Shown: positions 6,999 to 14,331 of the stretch, one piece after another
Layout: each line of letters begins with the position of its first letter
Position numbering within the stretch: the stretch's first letter is position 1
Assembly: GCA_964591245.1 (NCBI GenBank)
Contig: CAZPZZ010000109.1
Span: 1 to 14,331 of the forward strand
DNA: 14,331 nucleotides
Direction: 5' to 3'
Source: CAZPZZ01 sp964591245
GTDB taxonomy: Bacteria; Acidobacteriota; Vicinamibacteria; Vicinamibacterales; UBA8438
Notes under the pieces: model-generated
Databases searched by the model: none
What the model was told of the DNA's origin: nothing
What the model saw: the letters and a program-made list of their open reading frames with translations, nothing else
Program-made: the position numbers and the translations under genes

Positions 6999-9068
6999 CT
7001 AGACCGGCTCTTCCGCAGCGTGCGTACCGGCGACGTAGCCGTGCACGTGCCCCTTGCCGAGGCCATGCTTATTCAATCCCCCGACCGCCTCGCCACCGGC
7101 ATACAGGCCCGGAATCACCGCACCCTGCATATCGACAACCTGCTGCCGTCCATTGACCCGCAAGCCACCATAGGAATCGTGCCAAATCACCATGATCGAG
7201 AGCGCATAGAATGGCGGCGTTTCGATGCGATTCATCGGGGCTTCTGCTTCCCGCTCGAACTCGGGGTCCGCACCCGCATCGACATACCCGTTCCAGGTCT
7301 CCACGGTCTCAACCAGATGGCGCAAGGGCACCCGCTGGAATTCATGTCCCGCCCGGATTTGCTTGGCCAAGTCGGCAATAGTCTCGGCCTTGAAAAAATA
7401 CCCATTGTCGGCAACATACGGATAGCGTAATTCCCAACCGGTCCGCTCGACAGCATCCTGGTCGAAGATGGCCCACAACGGCCCTGAATAATAGTGAGGA
7501 GGCTCTGAACCTTCGTTTATGGCCAGTGCCGCGTCGAGACCGTGGTCGTAGGTATACATCTCACCGACCCACTCCTTCCGACAGTTACGCCAGTCGAGTG
7601 GTTTGTGGTCGAGCCCCTGCCCGGGTGCCCCGCCATCGCCTGGATAGCGGTTTCCACGGGGCCTCGCAGGAAGGCGCACCTCATTGAAGAACCGCTTACC
7701 GACTTGATTCACGGCGATAAACTCTTCGAAGCCGACACTGCCGACATTGACCCCGGCTGATCCCCGAAACCCGAACGTCGGATGTCCAGGCATCATCGTG
7801 GTATACGCATCCCTGGTCCCCAGCCGGGTCGAGATGTGAAACGTCGTGGAATACGAGAGGTTCTGCTGCATGCCTGCCAGGTTGGCACCAACCCGCAACC
7901 CGGCCACGAGAGCACTCGCATCCTGGCCGTGGCCCCCTTGCAAGGCGTTCCCGCTGGTGGGAAAGGCCGGTTCCCGCATCGCGGGATAGAACATACTGCG
8001 CACCTCCGGATTACCCGCATGGCCGCCACTTGCGAGAATCACGGCCTGACGAGCCCTGATGGTCACGGTCTCTCGCCGCTCATCCACGTTGCCGTTCTCC
8101 CAGTAGCTCTGCAGTAGCTCTCCGGTCTCGGGATGATGTCGCGGCGAATATTGCGCTTTGATCCCGACCACTCGGCCTGAGAACGGCTCCTCCCGGATAA
8201 GATCGTCGAAACGGCGATGCAGCATGAACTGCACGCCCTTCTCCCGAGCCGAAAACTCCAACGGCCGCGACAAGGCCACGCCATTACTCACGGCGTTGGG
8301 ACCAACAGAACGACTCGCATCATTCATCTGCACTGGCGCGAATGCACTCGTCCGTTCAAAATCGGCGACGCCCGCATCCTCGGCCGTAATGGTCCCCGCC
8401 TTGATGTCCGTCTTGTCACCGAGCATGAGAAAACAGCGGGCGCCCCGAGCGCGTGACAACCCTCCGCCACCATGGGTGCCACTGACCCGCGTAAATCGTA
8501 CGTAGTTGTCTATCAGGAACTGCCTGGTGGGTGGGCAATTCTCGGCCCACGAGCGCGCAAGCTCCCGCTCGTTGTAGCGGTACGGACTTTGCGCTTTCGT
8601 GTCCAGAACCGACCAATCGGTCATGTCGGTGAACAGGAGTTCTACCGAGTCGTCCAGCTCTTCCATATTCTCGGCTGGATCCACCGTAATGAAGCCTTCC
8701 TGATCCTTGTCGCCTTTCATATCCCTACGTTGCACGGGGTCGCCTCCGCCCAACGACACGAACGCTCCACTGTGCAGCATGCGACCGCCGAGATCGAAGT
8801 TCTGGTCCACCACGAGCACCGTAGCCCCGAGGTCTCTCGCCCGGATCGCCGCCGTCAAACCGGCACAACCACCGCCGGCAATAACAACATCCACCTCATA
8901 ATCCCAAGCGGTACTCTCAGTCCCCTGCGCCTGAGCCTGACCGGGCTCCAGCATCGCGCCCGCCCCCAACCCGGCGGCAGCCCCCGTCCTGACGAAATCT
9001 CGTCGGCTCAGACCACCTGACTGTCTCTGTTCTCCGTCGTTGGACCTGCCGTTGCGTCGCTTTGCCAT
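6999..9068 (-). CDS. Tat-exported FAD-binding oxidoreductase (FAD_binding_2, fumarate reductase/ketosteroid dehydrogenase-like)
   Basis: 689 residues from the ATG at 9068; an in-frame extension to 9161 is rejected because it would bury the export signal. The twin-arginine motif SRRDFVRTG (about 21-29) precedes a weakly hydrophobic Ala/Gly stretch ending at QAQAQG. The dinucleotide fold follows at about 59-90: VDVVIAGGGCAGLTAA with GxGxxG-type glycines, then VLVVDQN. The C-terminal FAD motif IPGLYAGGEAVGG lies at about 652-664. WHDSYGGLRVN (about 629-639) aligns with the HTMGG-like substrate segment of fumarate/urocanate reductases. No heme-binding CxxCH or covalent-FMN domain is visible, so the electron partner is separate and unknown. 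The substrate cannot be told from sequence; succinate, steroid or other C-C dehydrogenation are options. The protein probably acts in the periplasm. It is transcribed leftward, 298 bases downstream of the ybaK-like gene, and probably has its own promoter. Confidence 0.88.
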   Translation of the reverse strand: MAKRRNGRSNDGEQRQSGGLSRRDFVRTGAAAGLGAGAMLEPGQAQAQGTESTAWDYEVDVVIAGGGCAGLTAAIRARDLGATVLVVDQNFDLGGRMLHSGAFVSLGGGDPVQRRDMKGDKDQEGFITVDPAENMEELDDSVELLFTDMTDWSVLDTKAQSPYRYNERELARSWAENCPPTRQFLIDNYVRFTRVSGTHGGGGLSRARGARCFLMLGDKTDIKAGTITAEDAGVADFERTSAFAPVQMNDASRSVGPNAVSNGVALSRPLEFSAREKGVQFMLHRRFDDLIREEPFSGRVVGIKAQYSPRHHPETGELLQSYWENGNVDERRETVTIRARQAVILASGGHAGNPEVRSMFYPAMREPAFPTSGNALQGGHGQDASALVAGLRVGANLAGMQQNLSYSTTFHISTRLGTRDAYTTMMPGHPTFGFRGSAGVNVGSVGFEEFIAVNQVGKRFFNEVRLPARPRGNRYPGDGGAPGQGLDHKPLDWRNCRKEWVGEMYTYDHGLDAALAINEGSEPPHYYSGPLWAIFDQDAVERTGWELRYPYVADNGYFFKAETIADLAKQIRAGHEFQRVPLRHLVETVETWNGYVDAGADPEFEREAEAPMNRIETPPFYALSIMVIWHDSYGGLRVNGRQQVVDMQGAVIPGLYAGGEAVGGLNKHGLGKGHVHGYVAGTHAAEEPV

Positions 9069-9174
9069 GTCCTGCTCTCCCTGAGAAGCCGCTGGGTACA
9101 CGCGTCCGTTGACGACAATCGACCGCTGACGCCGTACCAAGAGCGGGTAAGCGTCAACCACAGCACCCTTTGCT

Positions 9175-9209
9175 GCGGTGCCTTCACCCGCGCGGTGAAA
9201 AGCGGTGCC
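9175..9209. promoter_or_regulatory. Iterated GCGGTG element with inverted repeat upstream of the flavoprotein gene
   Basis: GCGGTGCC occurs at 9175-9182 and 9202-9209, and a third GCGGTG at 9192-9197. Between the outer copies lies TTCACC-CGCGC-GGTGAA (9183-9199), a perfect 6-bp inverted repeat with a five-base centre. The cluster is 107 to 141 bases upstream of the ATG at 9068 and 158 bases past the ybaK-like stop. The arrangement resembles an operator. It could also serve as a hairpin terminator for the ybaK-like transcript. Nothing else is recognised in 9069-9366. Confidence 0.35.
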
Positions 9210-9366
9210 CCCATTCTACGCCCAGGTGAAGCAAACCTACGACGTATACCCGAAACGCCGCCACAATTTCGCCGTCCGCGTCCACCCGGGACACCGCATG
9301 GATTGGCCCCCAGTTTGGACAGGCGTCATCTCCGCCCTCCCGTTCACGACAGATGATCTCGTCTGT

Positions 9367-9846
9367 CTAGGTCACGAGACGAGCAGTCACCGCGTCGAGC
9401 ACAGTCAGAAGCCGTTGAGGCTCCACAACAAGCTGTAATCCGCGGCGCCCACCAGAGACGGCGATGCCGCCGTGTTCGAGGGCAGATTCGTCAACAAAGG
9501 TTCGTAAACGACGGCGTTGCCCGAAAGGACTGACTCCGCCCACGACGTATCCCGTCACGCGCTCCGCCACTTTGGGCGACGCCACAACACAGCGCTTGGT
9601 TCCTGATACGCGCGCCAACAACTTGGTGGACAGCCGACGGGCGACCGGGACGAGGGCCACCACAGCGACGCCATCCACTTCCGCGACCAATGTCTTGAAA
9701 ACCTGTGCGGCGGGAAGCCCGATCGCGGCCGCCACCGCAACACCGTACCCGTCTCCAACGGCCTCGGATACGTCATAGGCCAGCACACGATACTCCGCAC
9801 CAGCCGCATCGAGCGCTTTCGTAGCTCGCGTCGAGGTGAGACCCAT
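9367..9846 (-). CDS. YbaK/EbsC-type aminoacyl-tRNA deacylase (Cys-tRNA(Pro) deacylase-like)
   Basis: 159 residues, the usual YbaK length. The family edits mischarged aminoacyl-tRNA, classically Cys-tRNA(Pro), in the cytoplasm. Visible features are the start STRATKALDAAGAEY (about 5-19); VFKTLVAEVDG (49-59) with the conserved Lys51 implicated in catalysis; GYVVGGVSPFG (99-109); and SGGRRGLQLVVEPQRLL (131-147), the expected C-terminal strand and helix. Start: AGGAGG is separated from the ATG at 9846 by only one base, which is unusually close. An upstream in-frame extension (to 9930) has no conserved sequence, so ATG 9846 is kept. The gene is divergent from the propeller gene at 9975, with 128 bases between starts. 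The exact tRNA specificity (YbaK, ProX or YeaK type) cannot be fixed by eye. Confidence 0.88.
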   Translation of the reverse strand: MGLTSTRATKALDAAGAEYRVLAYDVSEAVGDGYGVAVAAAIGLPAAQVFKTLVAEVDGVAVVALVPVARRLSTKLLARVSGTKRCVVASPKVAERVTGYVVGGVSPFGQRRRLRTFVDESALEHGGIAVSGGRRGLQLVVEPQRLLTVLDAVTARLVT

Positions 9847-9962
9847 ACCTCCTATTGTCCCACCGCCATGACGCCCACCGACCTCCACGCTCCTGCTCGG
9901 CCACTCGAGCCTCACGGACAATCCCGGCATGCGGGCAAGTCCGCCCCGAAGCTCAACGGCGC

Positions 9963-9977
9963 TATAGTGACGGTGTG
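9963..9977 (+). promoter_or_regulatory. -10-like box abutting a GTG start, possible leaderless promoter
   Basis: TATAGT (9963-9968) matches the -10 consensus at five of six positions, and only six bases separate it from the GTG at 9975. Transcription would then begin at or next to the start codon, and no Shine-Dalgarno is visible upstream. No convincing -35 hexamer is seen about 17 bases upstream. This is inference from spacing only. Confidence 0.35.
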
Positions 9978-11432
9978 ACGATACGGTGGCAACGACTACT
10001 CGTGTGGTTTGGTTTGATCCTGGCCTGCGGTTCAGCCCAATGGGCTACCACAATGGCACGCTCCATCGAGTGGAATCGCTTCCGTGGCCCCAACGGGTCT
10101 GGCGTGACGACGGAGACAGATCCGTTGCCACGCGTCTTCGGGCTGGATACCAACCTCGCCTGGCGAACGCCAATACCACCGGGATATTCTTCGCCGGTCA
10201 TCGACACCGATTCCATCATCATCACCGCGTTCGAAGGCGATCAGCTGCTGACACTGAGCCTCGACCGCGCGACAGGTCGTGAACGGTGGAGAACGGAGCT
10301 TTCACCGGCTCGCCGTGAAGCCCTTGACTCGCGGAACCACCCCGCCGCACCGAGCCCCGCCGTCGATGCTGATGGCAATGTCTTTGTGTTCTTCGGAGAC
10401 TTCGGACTCGTCTCCTATGATCGGAACGGCGTAGAGCGCTGGCGGCTGCCGCTAGGGCCATTCAGCAACGTCTACGGAATGGGCGCATCGCCAATCCTCG
10501 CCGGCGACCTCGTGATTCTGTCCTGCGACCAGCAACAAGATTCCTACTTGCTCGCCGTCAACTCGGCCACTGGCACGGTCCAATGGCAAGTGGCCAGACC
10601 CGAAGCGAAGAGTGGGCACGCTACTCCGATACTGCATGAACCAGTCGAGGGTCCCTCCCAGGTCTTGATGGCCGGCTCCTTCATGTTGATCGCCTACGAC
10701 GTGGCGACGGGAGAACGCCTCTGGTGGGTGGGAGGACTACCATTTGAGATGAAATCGACACCGGTCCTAGATGGCGATCTATTGTTTGTGCATGGTTTCG
10801 CAAGCCCGTTCAATCAACCAGGAGAGCAGCTCGACGTAGCACCGTGGCTCGATGCCCAGCATTCCCACGACGCGGATAGAGACGGGTTGATCTCACGAGA
10901 AGAATTCCCCCATCCGCAAACACGCGGCTATCTTCCCTATCTCGACCTGGACGGCGACGGTGCCATGAATGAGGCGGACTGGCAGTACTATCGCGCGGCC
11001 ATGGCCAGCCTCAACGGCATGGTGGCCATGCGACTGGGCGGAAATGGTGAGATGACCGACGAGAACATTGTCTGGCGGTACCATCGAACCGTGCCGCAAC
11101 TGCCGTCACCGCTGATCTACCGGGATGTTCTGTACATGATCAACGATGGCGGAATCGCCACGTCGTTTCGCCCGGATACGGGTGAAGTCATCGCACGGGC
11201 ACGCCTGAGGGGCGCCGTGGACGACTACTATGCCTCGCCAATTGCCGGCGATGGAAAGCTTTTCTTCGCCGGAGTATCTGGCCGGGTCATCGTGGTCGAC
11301 GCGAACGGTCACTTCGACGAGGTCACGGTGAACGACCTCGCGGCGCCGATCTATGCGACACCCGCCATCGCCGACGGGCACCTGTACGTTCGCACCCTAG
11401 ACGCACTGTGGGCGTTTGGCGGCCCGGATTGA
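9975..11432 (+). CDS. Exported PQQ-like beta-propeller protein with an EF-hand pair
   Basis: 485 residues from the GTG at 9975; an in-frame extension to 9855 lacks any start signal. The N-terminus MTIRWQRLLVWFGLILACGS is a signal peptide. ILAC at about 15-18 is a possible lipobox, though Leu at -2 is unusual. The mature part opens with IEWNRFRGPNGSG (about 31-43), the hallmark of BamB/PQQ-like propellers in Planctomycetota and Acidobacteriota. Repeats of the form L-x-LDRATGRERW (about 94-105), AVNSATGTVQW (194-204) and AYDVATGERLW (240-250) mark blades. Two canonical EF-hand loops interrupt the propeller: D299-x-D301-x-D303-G...E310 and D324-x-D326-x-D328-G...D335. Calcium binding is therefore likely. 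The quinoprotein dehydrogenase residues are not evident, so a structural or binding role is more likely than catalysis, and PQQ itself may not bind. The final residues GHLYVRTLDALWAF are the closing blade strand. Confidence 0.88.
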   Translation: MTIRWQRLLVWFGLILACGSAQWATTMARSIEWNRFRGPNGSGVTTETDPLPRVFGLDTNLAWRTPIPPGYSSPVIDTDSIIITAFEGDQLLTLSLDRATGRERWRTELSPARREALDSRNHPAAPSPAVDADGNVFVFFGDFGLVSYDRNGVERWRLPLGPFSNVYGMGASPILAGDLVILSCDQQQDSYLLAVNSATGTVQWQVARPEAKSGHATPILHEPVEGPSQVLMAGSFMLIAYDVATGERLWWVGGLPFEMKSTPVLDGDLLFVHGFASPFNQPGEQLDVAPWLDAQHSHDADRDGLISREEFPHPQTRGYLPYLDLDGDGAMNEADWQYYRAAMASLNGMVAMRLGGNGEMTDENIVWRYHRTVPQLPSPLIYRDVLYMINDGGIATSFRPDTGEVIARARLRGAVDDYYASPIAGDGKLFFAGVSGRVIVVDANGHFDEVTVNDLAAPIYATPAIADGHLYVRTLDALWAFGGPD

Positions 11433-11640
11433 ATTGATGCCCTCTCCCTTTGGTCAGGCAAGAAGTACGTGCCGTACCCAAGCGCGTTTCTCTTACCGGC
11501 ACGATGCTGTCAGGAGGCATGTCCCCCGTGGCTCAGCCTTGACAAGTCCGCCCCCCTGGCCGGCACTCACCGGGCCCCAGGCGTGGTCTAATTGAGGCAC
11601 TTTGGCGGCGGCTCGCCGCAGTGTGACTATGGTCGGATAT

Positions 11641-13026
11641 ATGCCCATCATTCATTCCCACGCCACGTACGAACAGACACACGCATTCAGCTGTATCCCT
11701 GGCCACAAGACGCGGGCATTCGCGGGACTCGTACTCGTGCTCTGCTTCATAGCCCCCGCAAAGACGCCGGTCCTTGCTCAACCCCCCAACGTGTATGCAC
11801 TTCGAAGTGCCATTGACGAACAGGCCCGTGCTCTTGAAAACCAGCTCATCGCCTGGCGCCGGGACATCCATCAGCACCCCGAACTGGGAAATAGAGAATT
11901 CCGAACCGCCGGTCTCGTTGCGGAACACCTCCGGGGATTGGGCCTGGACGTCCGGACAGAGGTCGCGCACACCGGCGTGGTGGCCACGCTTCGCGGCGGA
12001 CAGCCAGGGCCGGTAGTCGCACTGAGAGCCGATATGGACGCGCTCCCGGTCACAGAAGAAGTCGATCTCCCCTTTGCCTCTACCGTCCGGACAACGTACA
12101 ACGGGCAGGAGGTCGGGGTCATGCACGCCTGCGGACATGACAACCACGTCGCGATCCTGATGGGAGTGGCTGAGGCACTGACCTCGATTCAAGACATATT
12201 GCCCGGCACGGTCAAGTTCATCTTCCAACCAGCGGAAGAAGGGGCACCAACCGGAGAGCGAGGAGGCGCCGAATTGATGCTGGAGGAGGGGGCCTTTGAC
12301 GCACCCTCCCCGGACGCCGTCTTCGGACTCCACGTCTTTCCTGGACCCGTGGGGCAAATTGCCTACCGATCGGGCAGCACCATGGCGAGCGCGGACCAAC
12401 TTGAGATCGTGGTTCGGGGCCGGCAAACCCACGGGGCCACTCCCTGGGGCGGAGTTGACCCCATCGTCGTCTCGTCTCAAATCGTGCTGGGACTACAAAC
12501 GATCGCCAGCCGCCAACTCCCCGTGACACTGACGCCATCCATCATCACCATCGGCAGCATTCACGGCGGCGTCCGCGGAAACATCATTCCCGACGAAGTC
12601 GAGATGGTAGGGACCATTCGCACCTTCGACGAACAGGTGCGAGAGGACATTCACGAGCGCATCCGCCGTACAGCGACACACATCGCGGCAAGTGCCGGCG
12701 CCAGCGCGGACGTGACGATTTCTCGCGGCTACCCGGTCACCGAGAACGACCCGCTCCTCACCACGCGTATGCTACCCACGCTCGAACGCGTCGCCGGTGA
12801 CACCCAGGTCGTCATTAGTGAACGCATGACTGTCGCCGAAGACTTCTCGTACTTTCAACGGGAGGCGCCAGGACTATTCATCTCCCTCGGGGTCACTCCT
12901 CTTGACCGGGATCCCGCCACGGTCGCCAGAAATCACTCACCGCTGTTCTTCGCCGACGAAGGAGCGCTTCTGGTTGGCCTTCGCGCGCTGGCCCATCTTG
13001 CCGTCGACTATCTCGCGCAGCAGTAG
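11641..13026 (+). CDS. Exported M20D-family metal-dependent amidohydrolase (hippurate/N-acyl amino acid hydrolase-like)
   Basis: 461 residues from the ATG at 11641. Other in-frame starts are ATG 11629 and TTG 11602 (GAGG four bases upstream); the choice is uncertain. A TCTAAT -10-like box lies at 11587-11592. A long polar N-terminus precedes a hydrophobic segment (AFAGLVLVLCFIAPA, about 26-40) and LAQ, so export is likely. The catalytic domain shows HQHPELG (77-83), RADMDALP (129-136), MHACGHD (161-167), QPAEEG (196-201), GLHVFPG (229-235) and NHSP (431-434). Predicted metal ligands are Cys164, His166, Glu200, His231 and His432, with Glu199 as general base. The dimerisation domain lies at about 240-350. 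Family members cleave N-acyl amino acids such as hippurate or auxin conjugates, and some act on peptides; the substrate here is not predictable. The gene lies 208 bases after the propeller gene, on the same strand, and is probably transcribed separately. Confidence 0.92.
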   Translation: MPIIHSHATYEQTHAFSCIPGHKTRAFAGLVLVLCFIAPAKTPVLAQPPNVYALRSAIDEQARALENQLIAWRRDIHQHPELGNREFRTAGLVAEHLRGLGLDVRTEVAHTGVVATLRGGQPGPVVALRADMDALPVTEEVDLPFASTVRTTYNGQEVGVMHACGHDNHVAILMGVAEALTSIQDILPGTVKFIFQPAEEGAPTGERGGAELMLEEGAFDAPSPDAVFGLHVFPGPVGQIAYRSGSTMASADQLEIVVRGRQTHGATPWGGVDPIVVSSQIVLGLQTIASRQLPVTLTPSIITIGSIHGGVRGNIIPDEVEMVGTIRTFDEQVREDIHERIRRTATHIAASAGASADVTISRGYPVTENDPLLTTRMLPTLERVAGDTQVVISERMTVAEDFSYFQREAPGLFISLGVTPLDRDPATVARNHSPLFFADEGALLVGLRALAHLAVDYLAQQ

Positions 13027-13081
13027 TACCTGCAATCATGGCTCGTCGAGGAGGGCGGACGTCAATGCAGGCATATCGCTT

Positions 13082-13100
13082 CACCGTGGAGGACACGGTG
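13082..13100 (+). terminator. Hairpin downstream of the M20D gene
   Basis: CACCGTG (13082-13088) and CACGGTG (13094-13100) form a perfect 7-bp stem with a GAGGA loop, 55 bases after the stop at 13026. A second nested repeat follows: CAGTCAG at 13162-13168 with CTGACTG at 13195-13201, and an inner GTTC/GAAC pair. Either could end the transcript before the gene at 13316. Neither has a T-run. Confidence 0.4.
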
Positions 13101-13263
13101 TCCACGGGAGCCGACAACGTCACGCCCGGAGGCCGACCGGCGTCAAGAACCCCGGCCGTCCCAGTCAGGTTCCGATCCCCCTCGAACGACCTCACTGACT
13201 GCCGTGCCAGACCCGTCCACGGACGTTCCGCCCACAGCCAGGGTCGGACGCGTCATAATGATC

Positions 13264-13309
13264 TGCACACCGCCAGAAGCGACGTCTACAATGTCTTCCT
13301 CACAAGGAG
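13264..13309 (+). promoter_or_regulatory. Candidate promoter and ribosome binding site of secreted family copy 2
   Basis: TGCACA (13264-13269) and TACAAT (13287-13292) are separated by exactly 17 bases, matching sigma70-type consensus at four and five positions. A start near 13299 would leave a short leader carrying AAGGAG (13304-13309), six bases before the ATG at 13316. The ribosome binding site is clear; the promoter hexamers are only plausible. Confidence 0.42.
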
Positions 13310-13315
13310 AGTGCC

Positions 13316-14331
13316 ATGAGCTTTCGCCGTCTCGCCATCGTGCCCCTCATCACCCTGGGCACCTTCGTGGTTCCCGCTGCCACCGACGCACAATCAGCAA
13401 GTGCGACCCCGCGTACCGAATGGGGCGCACCTGATCTTCGTGGCGTCTGGAACAACTCGACCCTGACCCCCTTCCAGCGCCCAGCGGCACTGGCAGACCA
13501 GGAATTCTTGACCACAGAAGAAGCCGCTGCCATCGAACAACGCACGGCAAATCGCAACCAGGAATTGGCAGAGCGGACTGCCCTCCGCACAGCCGCCGAC
13601 CCGAACGGAAGTGTGGACCGCGGGGGCGACGGTGCGCCAGGGTCGTACAACAATTTCTGGATGGAACGCGGCACCACCGTCGTGTCGACGAGGCGCACGT
13701 CCGTTATCGTAGATCCACCGACCGGTCGCTTTCCAAGTCTGACACCTGACACACAGGCGTGGCTTGACTCTGCCGAGGCGAACCGCCTGGCCGATGTCAG
13801 AGGCGGACGTCTCCCCACCGACACCTACGCGCAGCTGGATCTGGGTGATCGATGTATCTGGTATCGTGGCGTTCCCTCGTTTCCGACCGCCTATAACAAC
13901 AACTACCAGATCTTCCAGACGCCAGACTTTGTGGCGATTCTCCAAGAACATATCCACGATGTCCGGTTCATCCCGCTCGATGGCCGGCCAAACATCCCGG
14001 ATTCAGTTCGCCAGTACGCCGGTGACTCCCGGGGACGGTGGGAGGGCGACACTCTAATCGTCGAAACCACGCATTTCAACGAGCATGCCTTCATCCGTAA
14101 CTTCAACAGTCAACTCAGTACATCGCTACACGTGATAGAACGCTTCACTCCTCTCGCGGACAACACCCTGGACTACGAGTTCACGGTCACTGACCCCGAG
14201 ACGTGGACCCGCCCGTGGAGCGGATCGTTGCCATTCACACCGAGCGACGGGCCCATGTTCGAGTACGCGTGTCACGAGGGAAACTATGGATTGACCAACA
14301 TGCTCGCTGGCTCACGGATGCAGGAACGAGC
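13316..14331 (+). CDS. Uncharacterised secreted protein, GVW/WEGDTL/YACHEGNY family (copy 2, truncated at window edge)
   Basis: 338 complete codons plus two bases are present before the window ends, without a stop. The ATG at 13316 follows AAGGAG by six bases and opens a signal peptide (MSFRRLAIVPLITLGTFVVP, probable end near TDAQ). The conserved blocks match copy 1 in order: WGAPDLRGVW about 36-45, VDPPTGR 132-138, Cys180 then RGVP, YNNNYQIFQTPD 193-204, IHDVR 213-217, GDSRGRWEGDTLIVET 236-251, IERFT 274-278 and FEYACHEGNY 315-324. It is longer than copy 1, mainly through an insertion around 70-115. Copy 1 has about 25 more residues after the YACHEGNY block, so only a short C-terminal piece is probably missing. 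The last visible residues include SRMQER, similar to the ER-rich tail of copy 1. Likely periplasmic; function unknown. Confidence 0.85.
   Translation, partial: MSFRRLAIVPLITLGTFVVPAATDAQSASATPRTEWGAPDLRGVWNNSTLTPFQRPAALADQEFLTTEEAAAIEQRTANRNQELAERTALRTAADPNGSVDRGGDGAPGSYNNFWMERGTTVVSTRRTSVIVDPPTGRFPSLTPDTQAWLDSAEANRLADVRGGRLPTDTYAQLDLGDRCIWYRGVPSFPTAYNNNYQIFQTPDFVAILQEHIHDVRFIPLDGRPNIPDSVRQYAGDSRGRWEGDTLIVETTHFNEHAFIRNFNSQLSTSLHVIERFTPLADNTLDYEFTVTDPETWTRPWSGSLPFTPSDGPMFEYACHEGNYGLTNMLAGSRMQER

Noticed and set aside
9069..9161. 31-codon extension of the Tat flavoprotein gene
   Set aside because: It would bury the twin-arginine signal far inside the protein. The ATG at 9068 is preceded by a purine-rich GGGAGAGCAGGA stretch.
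9855..9974. 40-codon extension of the propeller gene
   Set aside because: The segment has no resemblance to secreted propellers, overlaps the divergent ybaK-like upstream region, and the GTG at 9975 directly opens the signal peptide.
11513..11542. Mini-frame after AGGAGG (ATG ... TGA, seven codons) before the M20D gene
   Set aside because: The spacing to the ATG is one base, the peptide is trivial, and it ends about 100 bases before the gene. No leader-peptide features such as runs of regulatory codons are present.
11539..11592. Perfect TTGACA (11539-11544) paired with TCTAAT (11587-11592) as an M20D promoter
   Set aside because: The 42-base separation is far outside a normal sigma70 spacer. 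TCTAAT alone may still be a -10 box, but the pair is not supported.
13038..13319. 93-codon frame between the M20D gene and secreted family copy 2
   Set aside because: It has no ribosome binding site, a composition biased to Arg, Ser and Pro, contains the hairpins and candidate promoter, and overlaps the real start at 13316.

Overview
The window is GC-rich DNA with short intergenic gaps. Most of its genes encode exported proteins. The combination of families points to a free-living Gram-negative bacterium, most likely Acidobacteriota (Vicinamibacteria-like) or Gemmatimonadota. These families are an Asp-box sialidase-like protein, a DUF5916-type outer-membrane barrel, two paralogs of an uncharacterised secreted family with the GVW / WEGDTL / YACHEGNY signature, a PQQ-like propeller with EF-hands, and a Tat-exported flavoprotein. 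The taxonomic call is inference from gene content; no rRNA or other phylogenetic marker is present.

Layout. 1-407: no convincing gene. 408-1643 (+): sialidase-like BNR protein. It converges on 1734-4667 (-), a very large outer-membrane protein that joins a TolB/FlgO-like N-terminal domain to a CBM9-like domain and a DUF5916 barrel; a strong inverted repeat lies between the two stops. 4671-4981: divergent control region. 4982-5941 (+): secreted family member, copy 1. 6071-6694 (+): PPOX-type flavin-binding protein, converging on 6999-9068 (-), a Tat-exported FAD-binding oxidoreductase. 9367-9846 (-): YbaK/EbsC-type aminoacyl-tRNA deacylase, divergent from 9975-11432 (+), a PQQ-like beta-propeller with an EF-hand pair and a possibly leaderless start. 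11641-13026 (+): exported M20D amidohydrolase. 13316-14331 (+): secreted family member, copy 2, running off the right edge.

How the genes fit together. At least seven of the nine proteins carry an export signal, so the region looks like accessory periplasmic or outer-membrane functions: glycan- or peptide-directed hydrolysis, uptake or secretion through a barrel, and periplasmic redox. The genes are mostly single transcription units with alternating orientation, not one operon. I see no mobile element, integrase, tRNA, CRISPR array or defence cassette, and no evidence for a single new multi-gene system. The most unusual items are the TolB-like/CBM9/DUF5916 fusion, the cysteine-cluster sialidase, and the two diverged copies of the uncharacterised secreted family about 8.3 kb apart.
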